Shown: one piece after another, positions 35,761 to 45,165 of the stretch
Numbering within the stretch: the first letter of the stretch is position 1
How the letters are laid out: each line of letters opens with the position of its first letter
Assembly: GCF_947496485.1 (NCBI RefSeq)
Contig: NZ_CANMCZ010000002.1
Location: 494,935-558,934, forward strand
Direction: 5' to 3'
Source of the DNA: an uncultured Winogradskyella sp.
GTDB taxonomy: Bacteria; Bacteroidota; Bacteroidia; Flavobacteriales; Flavobacteriaceae
Length of the DNA: 64,000 bases
Notes under the pieces: model-generated
Database searches by the model: none
What the model was told of the DNA's origin: nothing
Seen by the model: only the letters and a program-made list of their open reading frames with translations
Made by a program: the position numbers and the translations under genes

Positions 35761-37629
35761 ATGATTTTTCGGTACAGTTTTCTAATACTCTTTCTTATTT
35801 CTTTTAAGAGTTTTGCTCAGAAACAAAGCAAAATAGATAGTCTATTAAATATCTATACAACTACTAAAGTTGATAGTATTAAATTAAAAGCGGTTAATAG
35901 AATAACATCGCATTACCTCTACAGAGATATACAAAAAGCAAAATCATACGCTTTTAAGCAGCAAAATTTAGCAAACCACTTGAATGAGATTGACTACAAA
36001 ATAAAAGCTTCTCATCATATAGCCGTAATCTATAATATCTTAAGTCAGCATGATTCTGCAAGATTTTATATAAACAAAACTCTAAAGTTGTCCAAAGAAA
36101 TTAACCATTTAGAGCAACAATCGATATCACGACATAGTTTAGCCAATTTAGAGATATCGCTTAATAATTTAGATGTAGCTGAGAAAATCAATTCTGAAAA
36201 TCTAGAGTTCAATAAAAAAAGGAAAGACTCCTTAGCAATAGCATTATCATATGATTTAGAATGTTCAATATATATTCAAAGAGAACAATATGAAATTGCC
36301 TTAAAAAGCGCATTGCATAGTTTAGAAATTGTCAAGGCTTTAAACAAAGAGATTAGAATAGCTGATGCACTAAACAAGATTGCTGTTATTGAGAATTCAT
36401 TAGAGAATTTTGATTCTTCAATTGTTTATAGCAAGCAAGCTTTAAAGATTTATGAAGAATTTGAAGATATTGAGTATCAATCTCAAATTTGTAATATTAT
36501 TGGAATTTCTTATAAATTCAAAAAGGACTATGAGTCAGCAAAACAATACTTTAATAAAAGCATCAGTATTGCAGAACCAAATGGGTATAAATCTATTCTT
36601 ATTGTTAGTAAATCTCATCTTATCGATATTTATATGGAAGCCAAAGATTTTGAAAAGGCAAAGACACTAATTGATGAGTGCAAAGACATTGCAAATTCAA
36701 TAGGTTATGATGCAATGGTATTATATTCTAACATGAGATTAGCCAAATACTATAAGGCAATAGGTAACTATACTAAAACGCATCATCTATTAGATAGCTT
36801 AATGAGTGACAAAAATCTTTTGCTAGAAAACGAAACTAGTATACATTTAATCAAGTCCGAAACTTACAAGCTTCAAGATAACTACAAAGCCTCCTTAGCC
36901 AGTTATGAATTATATAAGAAAATCCAAGATTCTACATTTAAGAAGAAGAATATATCTAAAATTAATGAATTAAGGATTATACATAAAACAGAGCAGAAAG
37001 AGGCTGAAATAGCATTGCAAGACGAAGAAATTAAAACATTGAATGTCCAAGCAGAAAACGATAAACTTACCAAAACGCTCTATGGCATTGGCATGTTTTC
37101 GTTTTTAGCAATAGCAGGACTACTCTATTTTGGGTTTAAACAGCGAATAAAGAAAAACAAAATAGAACGCGAAAAGCAAGAGGAAATATATAGAAAGGAA
37201 ATTGCCTTCAAGAAGAAAGAATTGGCATCACAGACTCTTCATTTAGTTCAAAAAAGTACTTTCATTCAAGAGATGAAAGAAAATCTTGAAAAAATTAAAA
37301 AATCACCAGAACTATTTAAAGTAGAATTTAGACGATTGGTAATGCTACTTAAAAAAGAAAGTGCAGAAGATAAAGATTGGGAAGTCTTTAAAAGTTATTT
37401 TTCTGAAGTGCATAACAACTTTGACAAAAAAATTAAAGTACTTTCAGAGGATATTACGGAAAAAGAAATTCGCTTAGCGTCTTTCTTAAGAATGAATTTA
37501 ACAACAAAAGAAATCGCTTCGATGCTCAATGTATTACCTGACAGTGTTATTAAATCCAAATATCGTCTTAAAAAGAAGTTATCACTTGGGAAAGAGGATG
37601 ATTTAACGCAATTTTTAAATACTTTATAG
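35761..37629 (+). CDS. TPR-repeat membrane regulator with C-terminal LuxR-like HTH
   Basis: 622 residues. Signal peptide (1-19, ending SFAQ), about eight tetratricopeptide repeats (about 50-400), one membrane helix (about 441-460, IGMFSFLAIAGLLYFGF), a coiled coil, and a C-terminal helix-turn-helix (LTTKEIASMLNVLPDSVIKSKYRLKKKL, 565-610). This architecture, common in Flavobacteriaceae, places sensing TPRs in the periplasm and the DNA-binding part in the cytoplasm. The target is unknown; the TGGACA repeats just upstream suggest self-control. Confidence 0.83.
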   Translation: MIFRYSFLILFLISFKSFAQKQSKIDSLLNIYTTTKVDSIKLKAVNRITSHYLYRDIQKAKSYAFKQQNLANHLNEIDYKIKASHHIAVIYNILSQHDSARFYINKTLKLSKEINHLEQQSISRHSLANLEISLNNLDVAEKINSENLEFNKKRKDSLAIALSYDLECSIYIQREQYEIALKSALHSLEIVKALNKEIRIADALNKIAVIENSLENFDSSIVYSKQALKIYEEFEDIEYQSQICNIIGISYKFKKDYESAKQYFNKSISIAEPNGYKSILIVSKSHLIDIYMEAKDFEKAKTLIDECKDIANSIGYDAMVLYSNMRLAKYYKAIGNYTKTHHLLDSLMSDKNLLLENETSIHLIKSETYKLQDNYKASLASYELYKKIQDSTFKKKNISKINELRIIHKTEQKEAEIALQDEEIKTLNVQAENDKLTKTLYGIGMFSFLAIAGLLYFGFKQRIKKNKIEREKQEEIYRKEIAFKKKELASQTLHLVQKSTFIQEMKENLEKIKKSPELFKVEFRRLVMLLKKESAEDKDWEVFKSYFSEVHNNFDKKIKVLSEDITEKEIRLASFLRMNLTTKEIASMLNVLPDSVIKSKYRLKKKLSLGKEDDLTQFLNTL

Positions 37630-37651
37630 CTCTACCTCGTATCTTTGCATA

Positions 37652-38074
37652 GTGATTAAAGACATTCCAAAAGACAAGCAATTAATATTATTTGATGGCG
37701 TTTGCAACCTTTGCAATAGCAGCGTCTTATATGTTATAAAGCGCGATAAGAAAAATAAGTTTTTATTTGCGCCATTACAAAGTGATATTGGTAAAGAAGT
37801 TGTTGAAGAATTTAATATTGACACCAATAAAACAGATTCGATTCTACTTTATAAATCAGAGACTAACTCCATAAAGTACAAATCTTCAGCAGCAATTCAT
37901 ATAGCGAAATATTTAGGCTTTCCTTCAAATTTATTGGTGGTGTTTTTTATAATTCCAACTTTTATTAGAAATTGGGTTTATGATTATGTAGCAAAAAACC
38001 GCTATAAATGGTATGGTAAAAAAGAGTCTTGTATGATTCCAACTCCAGAATTACAATCTAAATTTATTACATAA
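37652..38074 (+). CDS. DCC-family thiol-disulfide oxidoreductase-like protein (DUF393), GTG start
   Basis: 140 residues starting with GTG at 37652. The DCC motif is seen as LILFDGVCNLCNSSV (D, and C-x-x-C), followed by a thioredoxin-like body, a hydrophobic segment (LLVVFFIIPTFIRNWVYDYVAKNRYKW) and a final SCMIPTPE. DCC proteins are predicted redox proteins of the cytoplasm or membrane. It lies 22 bp after the TPR regulator and may be co-transcribed. Confidence 0.85.
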   Translation: MIKDIPKDKQLILFDGVCNLCNSSVLYVIKRDKKNKFLFAPLQSDIGKEVVEEFNIDTNKTDSILLYKSETNSIKYKSSAAIHIAKYLGFPSNLLVVFFIIPTFIRNWVYDYVAKNRYKWYGKKESCMIPTPELQSKFIT

Positions 38075-38107
38075 AAAAGCCTTTTAGCATCCATCTAAAA
38101 GGCTTTT
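38075..38107 (+). terminator. Rho-independent terminator after the DCC-family gene
   Basis: Perfect 13-bp stem AAAAGCCTTTTAG (38075-38087) with CTAAAAGGCTTTT (38095-38107) around a 7-nt loop, directly after the stop codon. Confidence 0.9.
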
Positions 38108-38445
38108 ATAAATTAACAACTTACTTAAAACTAATTTAATGTAACAAAATTTAATTCTTCAATTCACTTATCATGAGGGAAATAAGAATTAGTTAATAGC
38201 ACATTAATTTTGTCGTCGTAAATATAATTTACTTGCTAACTTTAATAGAAAAAACTCGATATACGACAGTTTATTATTGATTAAAAATGTTAACGTGCAG
38301 AAAACGTCTGTAAGGTGTATTTAAAAAACAATATAGACTAATTAAAAAGCTATACTTACGTTTTATTTGATACAAGTCACTCATTTGAGGTTTAATTAGA
38401 CTAAGCATTACAATAGTTTTGGTTTAAACTAAACACAAAGCTATT
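38108..38445. other. Gene-free stretch upstream of the DUF4139 gene
   Basis: 338 bp without a convincing ORF or RNA. TAGTTTTG at 38414-38421 fits the -7 consensus TAnnTTTG and lies 25 bp before the start codon; no clear -33 element. Confidence 0.45.
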
Positions 38446-40557
38446 ATGAAAATCTTAAAAATAGTATTGATTGTTCTAGCCTTTCAATACGCAAACGCAC
38501 AGCAAGAAAGCAAGATTAAAGATGTAACGGTCTATTTAGATGGAGCAGAAATTAATCGCACAGCTACAGTAAATCTTAATTCTGGGACTTCAGAATTTAT
38601 CTTTAATGGATTGTCTCCTCAAATTGAGGAAAGTAGTATTCAAATTTCAGGATTAAAAAGCGCTTCCATTTTATCAATTAACTATGCCATCAATTATCTT
38701 TCTAAACAAAAACAAAGCGATTCTATTACCGCACTTCAAAATGAATTGAAAATTTTAGATGATAAAATTCAATATCAAAATGATTTAATTTCAGGTTATA
38801 ATGAAGAATTAAGTCTTATTCAAAGCAATAAAAGACTAGGAAATGAAACCGAAGTCGTAAGCTTAGAAAAACTAAAAACATTCGCTAAATACTACAGAAC
38901 AAGAATTACTGAACTAAAAGTTGAAACCAATGCATCTTACGATACTATAAATAGTTTCGTAAAAACAAAAAATAATATTAATAAACAGCTTGCAGAATTT
39001 AATGTCGATGAGAAAGTGCAAACAGGAGAAATAAAATTAAAGTTGAATAGTGATAAGGCAACAGAACTCAATTTAAACATCAGTTACAACATTAAAAATG
39101 CTGGTTGGTTTCCTATTTACGACTTAAAAGCGGAGAAAATTAATAGTCCAATAAACCTTGAATATAAAGCACATGTTTTTCAGAGTTCTGGTTGTGATTG
39201 GTCAGATGTCAATTTAGTACTTTCTACGAATGACCCAAATACAAATAATGAAAAACCAATCGTTAATCCTAAGTATTTAAATTTTATAAGTCCATACAGT
39301 AATTACCAATCGCAACGCGCAACACGAAGTTATAATTACAAATATAATCCCTTAGTAAAAACAGTTTCTGGAGTGGTTACAACTTCAGATGATGGTTTGC
39401 CATTGCCAGGTGCAAGTGTTATTGAAAAGGGTACTAGCAATGGTGCACAAACTGATTTTGATGGTAGGTATACCTTAAAAACTACTAAAGGAAATACTTT
39501 GGCTTATTCTTATGTAGGTATGAAAACTGAAGAATTACCAATACATTCTAGTATAATGAATGTTGCATTAGATAATGACGCTGCATTAGATGAAGTTGTG
39601 GTTATTGGCTATGGAACTACTTCTAAGTACACTAATACAGGTGCTGTAGCTACTGTAAAATCTGAAGATATTGTTAGTAGTTTATACGGTAAAGCTTCAG
39701 GTGTAAAAATTAGAGGTGCTAGTTCTGTTAAAAGTAGAAGTAACTTAATTTATGTTGTTGATGGTGTTCCTATAAAAGCAAGTGCAGCCAGAAATATTGA
39801 TCCAAATAGTATAGAATCTATTGAAATATTGAAAGATACCAGTGCAACTGCAATTTACGGAAGCAGAGGGTCTAATGGTGTGATTCTTATTAGTACTAAA
39901 AATACATCTCAAAAACGAGTTAATGAGCTTGGAGTCGTTATCGAAACAGGAATCACAAACACGCGTTTCGAGATTGACAAGAAATACACAATCCCTTCAG
40001 ATGGAGATGTTACTGTCATTGAAATCGATCAATTTAGTGTACCAGCAACTTATGATTATTTTGCAGCACCTGTGCTTAATGAAAATGTATTCTTAACAGC
40101 TAAAATTGGAAATTGGGAACAATACAATTTATTACCTGCAGAAGCGAATGTCTATTTTGAAGGTAGTTACTCTGGCAAAACAAATATAAATCCAGGTGCA
40201 ATAGCAGATAGTTTAACTATTTCACTTGGTGTAGATCCTAATATTATTATAAAACGTACACAACTTAATGACTTTAAAAAAACCTCTTTCATTGGCAACA
40301 ACAAAATAGTACATAAAGGTTTTGAGATTGAAATTAAAAACAATAAACAGTCTGATATTCAACTTTCACTTTATGATCGCATTCCGAAGAGCCAAAACAG
40401 AGATATTAAAATAGATGACATAGAAACAGGCACTGCGGTTTATGATAAAGAGAAAGGATTATTAAAATGGATTCTCAATTTAAAGTCTGGTGAGACAGAT
40501 AAAGTAAAATATTCTTATTCTGTAAAGTATCCTAAAGGAAAACGAGTTAATCTCTAA
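38446..40557 (+). CDS. DUF4140/DUF4139 (MuiA-like) protein with inserted SusC-type carboxypeptidase-like and plug domains
   Basis: 703 residues. Signal peptide (1-18), DUF4140 (about 24-120, DVTVYLDGAEINRTATV), coiled coil (about 80-165), then the DUF4139 start (GWFPIYDLKAEKI, about 225-285). At residues about 300-490 an insertion occurs: a CarboxypepD_reg-like domain (SGVVTTSDDGLPLPGASV) and a TonB-receptor plug segment (DEVVVIGYGTTSK, IYVVDGVPI, SIEILKDTSATAIYGSRG). DUF4139 then resumes (YTIPSDGDVTVIEIDQF, NWEQYNLLPAEANVYFEG) to the end. There is no TonB beta-barrel. The function is unknown; the insert could serve protein-protein contact at the outer membrane. Confidence 0.85.
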   Translation: MKILKIVLIVLAFQYANAQQESKIKDVTVYLDGAEINRTATVNLNSGTSEFIFNGLSPQIEESSIQISGLKSASILSINYAINYLSKQKQSDSITALQNELKILDDKIQYQNDLISGYNEELSLIQSNKRLGNETEVVSLEKLKTFAKYYRTRITELKVETNASYDTINSFVKTKNNINKQLAEFNVDEKVQTGEIKLKLNSDKATELNLNISYNIKNAGWFPIYDLKAEKINSPINLEYKAHVFQSSGCDWSDVNLVLSTNDPNTNNEKPIVNPKYLNFISPYSNYQSQRATRSYNYKYNPLVKTVSGVVTTSDDGLPLPGASVIEKGTSNGAQTDFDGRYTLKTTKGNTLAYSYVGMKTEELPIHSSIMNVALDNDAALDEVVVIGYGTTSKYTNTGAVATVKSEDIVSSLYGKASGVKIRGASSVKSRSNLIYVVDGVPIKASAARNIDPNSIESIEILKDTSATAIYGSRGSNGVILISTKNTSQKRVNELGVVIETGITNTRFEIDKKYTIPSDGDVTVIEIDQFSVPATYDYFAAPVLNENVFLTAKIGNWEQYNLLPAEANVYFEGSYSGKTNINPGAIADSLTISLGVDPNIIIKRTQLNDFKKTSFIGNNKIVHKGFEIEIKNNKQSDIQLSLYDRIPKSQNRDIKIDDIETGTAVYDKEKGLLKWILNLKSGETDKVKYSYSVKYPKGKRVNL

Positions 40558-40585
40558 CTCACTGAAACAGCATATATACTTACTC

Positions 40586-40617
40586 AAAAAACCAATACAC
40601 TCAGTATTGGTTTTTTT
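40586..40617 (+). terminator. Rho-independent terminator after the DUF4139 gene
   Basis: Perfect 13-bp stem AAAAAACCAATAC (40586-40598) with GTATTGGTTTTTT (40604-40616), 5-nt loop, T-run. Confidence 0.9.
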
Positions 40618-40864
40618 ATGCTTTTATCTGTGATACTTTAGATGTGAGCTTTTAAGTTAATGGTTTTAGCTCAAGTTGGTAATGCAAACCTCAAAGTAAG
40701 ATGATGTTAGTTTGACCCTAACTTCAGTTAGTTAGGAATGAGTCGAATTCTAAAAAGAGAATTGTCTAAACTCTTTTTAGTATCAATGAAAATGATGGAC
40801 GGAACATTTAGCTTTGAGGTTTTATCCTAAGACACTTGGATTGCACATAGAACAAAAGATATTG
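40618..40864. other. Intergenic region between convergent genes
   Basis: 247 bp with no ORF of note. A 10-bp perfect hairpin CTAAAAAGAG / CTCTTTTTAG (40750-40780, 11-nt loop) lies about 85 bp downstream of the DUF1704 stop and is a possible terminator for the minus-strand operon. Confidence 0.4.
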
Positions 40865-42025
40865 CTATTTTAAACTCTTTAAAATAAAATCCAAATTAGG
40901 ATTGCAATTATTATTCTCAGTATAAGCATCTGTAAAATACTTTGGAGGCAATGCCAGACCAAGGTTTTGCATTTTTTTTATGGTTGGTATATACTGCATC
41001 GTAACTTTCCCAGTTAGTAGGACACCCAAATCTTCACCTGCTTTCGCATATTTGTAAACGTTTCGTAAACCTCTTAAATACAGATGATCTTTAGTAAAGC
41101 CACCTCCTCTATGTACTCGTAATGTAATTACAAAAGCTTTATCTCTATTGAGTTTATGCTGACTATGTAATAAATGAAACGTATCAGAAAAACTATAACC
41201 TTTGTGTAAGCTATCTACGGCAATAACTCTAAAAGCTAGTTCTTTTAAACGTTCAATCGTTAAACAGCCACTCATAAATTCTGAATAAACTGCTAATCCT
41301 TCTTGTGTTTCTACATTGTTTGGTAAGCCGTTTGAAAATACTTTTAGAGGTTGCTCTAATCCATTAAATGTTGTCACCATATGTACACCTATCTCGTGAT
41401 TGGTTAAAACTTTTAACTGATTTAAGCTATACTTATGGCTCTTTCTCAATACCAAAGTTTGGGTGTTATTTAGCACCATTGCTGCAGCAGAGAGATTATT
41501 AGAGATCTTTATATTATACTTAAAATTGTATCGCTTAGAAAAGTCATCAAAATAGTTTCTTGCTTCTTCAGCATTATACATTGGTAGCATTTCCTCATTA
41601 AACTCTGAGTCATCAAAACGCAAAATAAATTTAGCGTTCTCAATATCCTTTTCAGTCGGTGTTCCAAAGCTTTTTAAGCTATTGAAATAGAATTTTCTAC
41701 TATGACCAATAGTTTCAATACATTCTATTAATCCTGAATATTCATAGATAACATCTTCATATAATTGCCTTATATCTTCATCTTCTATGCGTTCTAAACG
41801 TTGTGAAAAAAAAAGGCGATGTAATTTGTAACCATTGAATTTTATCTTTCGATATTTAAATTCTGGTTCGTAATTGTACTTAGAAGAATAAAACTTCTTC
41901 CTTTCTGATGCTATATTTAAAGGGTTGACATAGTTGAGTAGTTCAATATTTCTTACTAATCGATTGAGATTACTATCTATATCAAATAAATCTTGAAATT
42001 CTTCAGTTGTTTTTATTTGGGACAT
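40865..42025 (-). CDS. DUF1704 (QEGLA motif) metallopeptidase-like protein
   Basis: 386 residues. Named bacterial members are annotated as flavohaemoglobin expression-modulating QEGLA motif proteins. The sequence has NHEIGVHMVTTFNG, an HExxxH zinc motif, and QEGLAVYSE, which supplies the QEGLA and possible third-ligand Glu. The same domain forms the mammalian tubulin tyrosine carboxypeptidase MATCAP, so a carboxypeptidase role is plausible. It is the last gene of a five-gene operon. Its ATG overlaps the stop of the amidohydrolase gene (TAATG), so the two are coupled. Confidence 0.85.
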   Translation of the reverse strand: MSQIKTTEEFQDLFDIDSNLNRLVRNIELLNYVNPLNIASERKKFYSSKYNYEPEFKYRKIKFNGYKLHRLFFSQRLERIEDEDIRQLYEDVIYEYSGLIECIETIGHSRKFYFNSLKSFGTPTEKDIENAKFILRFDDSEFNEEMLPMYNAEEARNYFDDFSKRYNFKYNIKISNNLSAAAMVLNNTQTLVLRKSHKYSLNQLKVLTNHEIGVHMVTTFNGLEQPLKVFSNGLPNNVETQEGLAVYSEFMSGCLTIERLKELAFRVIAVDSLHKGYSFSDTFHLLHSQHKLNRDKAFVITLRVHRGGGFTKDHLYLRGLRNVYKYAKAGEDLGVLLTGKVTMQYIPTIKKMQNLGLALPPKYFTDAYTENNNCNPNLDFILKSLK

Positions 42026-42855
42026 TAGTTTTTAAACCTGGTATAAAATTCGTTAGCATGTTTTGGCAAAAGTGCTTGTAATTGTTGCTCTACTGCTGCA
42101 ACTACCTCAGGATAATTAATCTGCTTATATTCATCACAATACACCTTAGCAATTTCGGTTGCCAAAACTAAAGTATTTTTAAAGTTATTGGTAATGAATT
42201 TTAAAAAATATCCATTCCCATAAAAAGTGTTGTTAATCTCCGCCGTTTGCTTAATACCATGAGGTAATCTAATTGAAGTCAAAGCTTTTCTCCAAGATTC
42301 TATTTGCTCTCCAAAACGCTCATTATCTATATTAGAGGTTCCTAAATTCCAAGTTGGTACTTCCCTATCCCAGCGTTGCCAATTATAACTATGCATATCA
42401 TAAACTATACAAACTCCGAATTTTTCTTCGAGTTTTGAAATTAAAGCGCCTACGACTTTATAGAAATTTGTGTGTTTTTTGAGACTTTCTTTTTTTTCTG
42501 CTTCTGATAAAGGCTGTTTCCATAGTTGTTTTCCCCAAGCCGTTTCAAAAACTGCTTCCTCTGGAGTTCTGTTTAAATCATATTCGAATCTAGAGTCGCA
42601 GCCAGCAATTAAAATAGGATGAGAAATGACCATGTTTTTTGTTTCAGGATCTTCTTCGTACCATCTGTCATATGCAGTATGCAAACAATTATCCCAAAGA
42701 TCTCTTCTGAATTGGTGACCATCATGCACAGCAGCACATGCATAAGGTACGTATTTATCTATTTTTAAGGTGAAAGAGTAATCTTCAGAAACTGTATGAA
42801 AAATCTCTTCTGATTCTATTTTAGAAATAATGGAATCTATTGAAAGTCTTTCCAT
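42025..42855 (-). CDS. N-formylglutamate amidohydrolase family protein
   Basis: 276 residues. Family features include AAVHDGHQFR, GCDSRFEYDLNR, VYDMHSYNW and a late TAEINNTFYGNGYF. Canonical members release formate from N-formylglutamate in histidine breakdown, but no hut gene is near. In this setting a different amide or peptide substrate is likely. It is coupled by one-base stop/start overlaps on both sides. Confidence 0.82.
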   Translation of the reverse strand: MERLSIDSIISKIESEEIFHTVSEDYSFTLKIDKYVPYACAAVHDGHQFRRDLWDNCLHTAYDRWYEEDPETKNMVISHPILIAGCDSRFEYDLNRTPEEAVFETAWGKQLWKQPLSEAEKKESLKKHTNFYKVVGALISKLEEKFGVCIVYDMHSYNWQRWDREVPTWNLGTSNIDNERFGEQIESWRKALTSIRLPHGIKQTAEINNTFYGNGYFLKFITNNFKNTLVLATEIAKVYCDEYKQINYPEVVAAVEQQLQALLPKHANEFYTRFKN

Positions 42856-43190
42856 TATAAAGTTTTAAATAATCGGTTAAGAGATTTAAGCATATTGCGC
42901 TCATTAATATTGAACTCTCCGTCTGAGAAGAATAATGATTTAATATCTGCCATTAACAGTTCAACATCATCTTTATCATAATTATGTTGCTCTAAGCTTG
43001 CCATAATTTTTTTAATGCTTTGGTAATCGTTATCATTATCAAACTCATCATGTATTTCTTGAAAAGTATCCATATCTACTTTAGAAATAATGACATTACG
43101 CTCTTTGTTATCTTCTTTAAAATCAGAATTAGCAGCAAAAAGCAAAATGTAGGCTACAAGTTCATCTCTTGTCCAATCTATTGTTTTCAT
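42855..43190 (-). CDS. TerB-like small protein
   Basis: 111 residues, all-helical, with the calcium-loop-like DGEFNINERNMLKSL near the end and LVAYILLFAANSDF near the start. This pattern resembles TerB/DjlA-type domains that sense metal or envelope stress; the match is weak. It overlaps the rhodanese gene by 29 bp upstream and the amidohydrolase gene by one base downstream. Confidence 0.6.
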   Translation of the reverse strand: MKTIDWTRDELVAYILLFAANSDFKEDNKERNVIISKVDMDTFQEIHDEFDNDNDYQSIKKIMASLEQHNYDKDDVELLMADIKSLFFSDGEFNINERNMLKSLNRLFKTL

Positions 43191-44010
43191 CTATTTTTTT
43201 AGTTAAAGTTCCATATTCTGTCCATGAGCCATCATAGACTATAAGATTATTATAATTACAAACTGAAGCAACTAAAGCCAGTATACAAGCTGTAATACCA
43301 GATCCACAGCTAAACACCAATTTAGTCTTATCTTCTACTAAGTTATTAAAGATTATTGAAAGTTCTTCTTTGGTCTTTAATTTATAACCATTGAATAATA
43401 ATGTATAGGGTAAATTTTTTGAATTCGGAATTGTACCACGTCTTAACCCTTCTCTTGGTTCATCAACCAGACATTTAAAACGTGCTTCAGAACGTGCATC
43501 TAGTACTAAGGCTTCAGAAGTTTTACTTAATGCGTTAACACCTATAAAATCTGTCATTAAGCTGTCATTATATTTTGCTTTAAAATTACCTTGAGTGTAG
43601 ATTTCATCTTTATAATTTTCCACTCTAAAGTTATGCTTTTGCCATTCTGGTAATCCACCATCTAAAACTGCTATATTTTTAAAACCAAAAGCTTTAAATA
43701 ACCACCATGCTCTGGCACTAGAATAAATGCCTTTGTCATCGTATACTACAATAATAGAATCAGTATTGATTCCCAACGCTCTAGCTTCTTTTTCAAATTG
43801 TTCTGCACTAGGAAGTGTACTCGGAAATTGAGCAGATGCATCACTAAATTTTTTCTTGATGTCAAAAAAACGAGCCTTAGGTAATCTTATTGATGACTTG
43901 TCTATTACCTTATTTATTGTGGCATCTAAAACAATTAGATTTGAAACTTCATCATTTTCATTCAGCCATTCTACTGAAACTAATAATGAATTTAGAAGAG
44001 TCGTTTTCAT
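43162..44010 (-). CDS. Thiosulfate/3-mercaptopyruvate sulfurtransferase (tandem rhodanese)
   Basis: 282 residues with two rhodanese domains. The second holds the active-site loop CGSGITAC, which is the SseA-type (mercaptopyruvate) pattern rather than CRKGVT. The first has the inactive WWLFKAFGFKNIAVLDGG segment. It would move sulfane sulfur to an acceptor in the cytoplasm. It follows the ATP-grasp gene by 50 bp and is probably in the same operon. Confidence 0.88.
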   Translation of the reverse strand: MKTTLLNSLLVSVEWLNENDEVSNLIVLDATINKVIDKSSIRLPKARFFDIKKKFSDASAQFPSTLPSAEQFEKEARALGINTDSIIVVYDDKGIYSSARAWWLFKAFGFKNIAVLDGGLPEWQKHNFRVENYKDEIYTQGNFKAKYNDSLMTDFIGVNALSKTSEALVLDARSEARFKCLVDEPREGLRRGTIPNSKNLPYTLLFNGYKLKTKEELSIIFNNLVEDKTKLVFSCGSGITACILALVASVCNYNNLIVYDGSWTEYGTLTKKIDENNRLDKR

Positions 44011-44060
44011 TTTTTGTGAAAATAGTCTTTTTGTTTTCTCTAAATTATTGCTAAAACAGG

Positions 44061-45098
44061 CTAAGCCTCATCAACTGTTTTTCGTAATCTAGTACGCCTA
44101 TCAAAAGCTTGAAGTTGATCTAAAACTTTACTTTCTAAAAAGTCAATAACCTTTTCCTCTACTTTAGTCTTATTTTTATAGACTTTATTGATATAGGTAA
44201 TTCCACCTGGTGACATCACATTGACTTCTACTAATTTGCCTCCGATAACATCTATACCAACAAAATATAAACCGTCTTTAACTAATTTTGGTCCTATTTG
44301 TTTGCAAAGCGCTTTCTCTGCTTTTGTTAACGAATGTTTAGCTATACTACCACCTGCTGAAACATTTGATCTATGATCATCACTTCCTGGAATTCGTCTC
44401 ATGGCACCAACAGGTTCACCATTCAGGAGTAAAATACGGACATCTCCTTGATCTGCACCTTCAATATAATCTTGTAGAATTACATAATTAGACTCACCAT
44501 CACCACTTGTAATATAAAAATCTAGCAATGAATTAATATTATTCATAGCAGATTTTTCAATAAGAATCACTCCGGAACCACCAAAACCGTTCAGTGGCTT
44601 TAAAATCATCTTATCAGCTTTAGATTCTTTAATCTGCTGTACTAAATATCGTTTATTTTTGGATACATGCGTGTTCGGTATGATATTGCTATGCGCATCA
44701 CCAAAAGCTGCTGTATATAATTTATTATTAGCTTCTCGCATGCCTTGTAACGAATTCACTATAAAGACATCATCCTTTACAGAATCAAGAAAATTTAGCA
44801 TTATTGGATCTAGTGGAGGATTTGCTCTAAAGAAAATAGCATCAAAACCAGCCAAAGGCAACATCTCTTCTCTTAGTTTTGCTTTGTTGTAAAAGGATTT
44901 CAAAGTAGAAGGCACTTTTTCCATTCTACCAATGACATTACAAAAGGCATTAGTAACACTATCTCTAATAGTGAGATTGGCTGGAGTGCACATGGCTACT
45001 CCATGCCCTCGTTTTACACATTCTTTTATTAAGGCAAGACTTGTATCATTTTCGGCATCAATATTCTCCCAAGGATACATTATAAAGCATATGTTCAT
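44061..45098 (-). CDS. ATP-grasp ligase, glutathione synthetase-like
   Basis: 345 residues. N-terminal part as in GshB (PWENIDAENDTSLALIKE), then an ATP-grasp domain: KMILKPLNGFGGSGVILIE (ATP lid), YVILQDYIEG, DVRILLLNGEPVGAMRRI and EVNVMSPGG (metal site). It would join a carboxylate to an amine with ATP. No gamma-glutamylcysteine ligase is beside it, and the four co-directional genes downstream suggest a specialised peptide product instead of bulk glutathione; both remain open. Confidence 0.85.
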   Translation of the reverse strand: MNICFIMYPWENIDAENDTSLALIKECVKRGHGVAMCTPANLTIRDSVTNAFCNVIGRMEKVPSTLKSFYNKAKLREEMLPLAGFDAIFFRANPPLDPIMLNFLDSVKDDVFIVNSLQGMREANNKLYTAAFGDAHSNIIPNTHVSKNKRYLVQQIKESKADKMILKPLNGFGGSGVILIEKSAMNNINSLLDFYITSGDGESNYVILQDYIEGADQGDVRILLLNGEPVGAMRRIPGSDDHRSNVSAGGSIAKHSLTKAEKALCKQIGPKLVKDGLYFVGIDVIGGKLVEVNVMSPGGITYINKVYKNKTKVEEKVIDFLESKVLDQLQAFDRRTRLRKTVDEA

Positions 45099-45165
45099 TC
45101 TAATAAATTTTGGTTGATTATTAAGAATTCAATAAAGTTAACAACTTTTAGCGAAGAAGAAAAAT

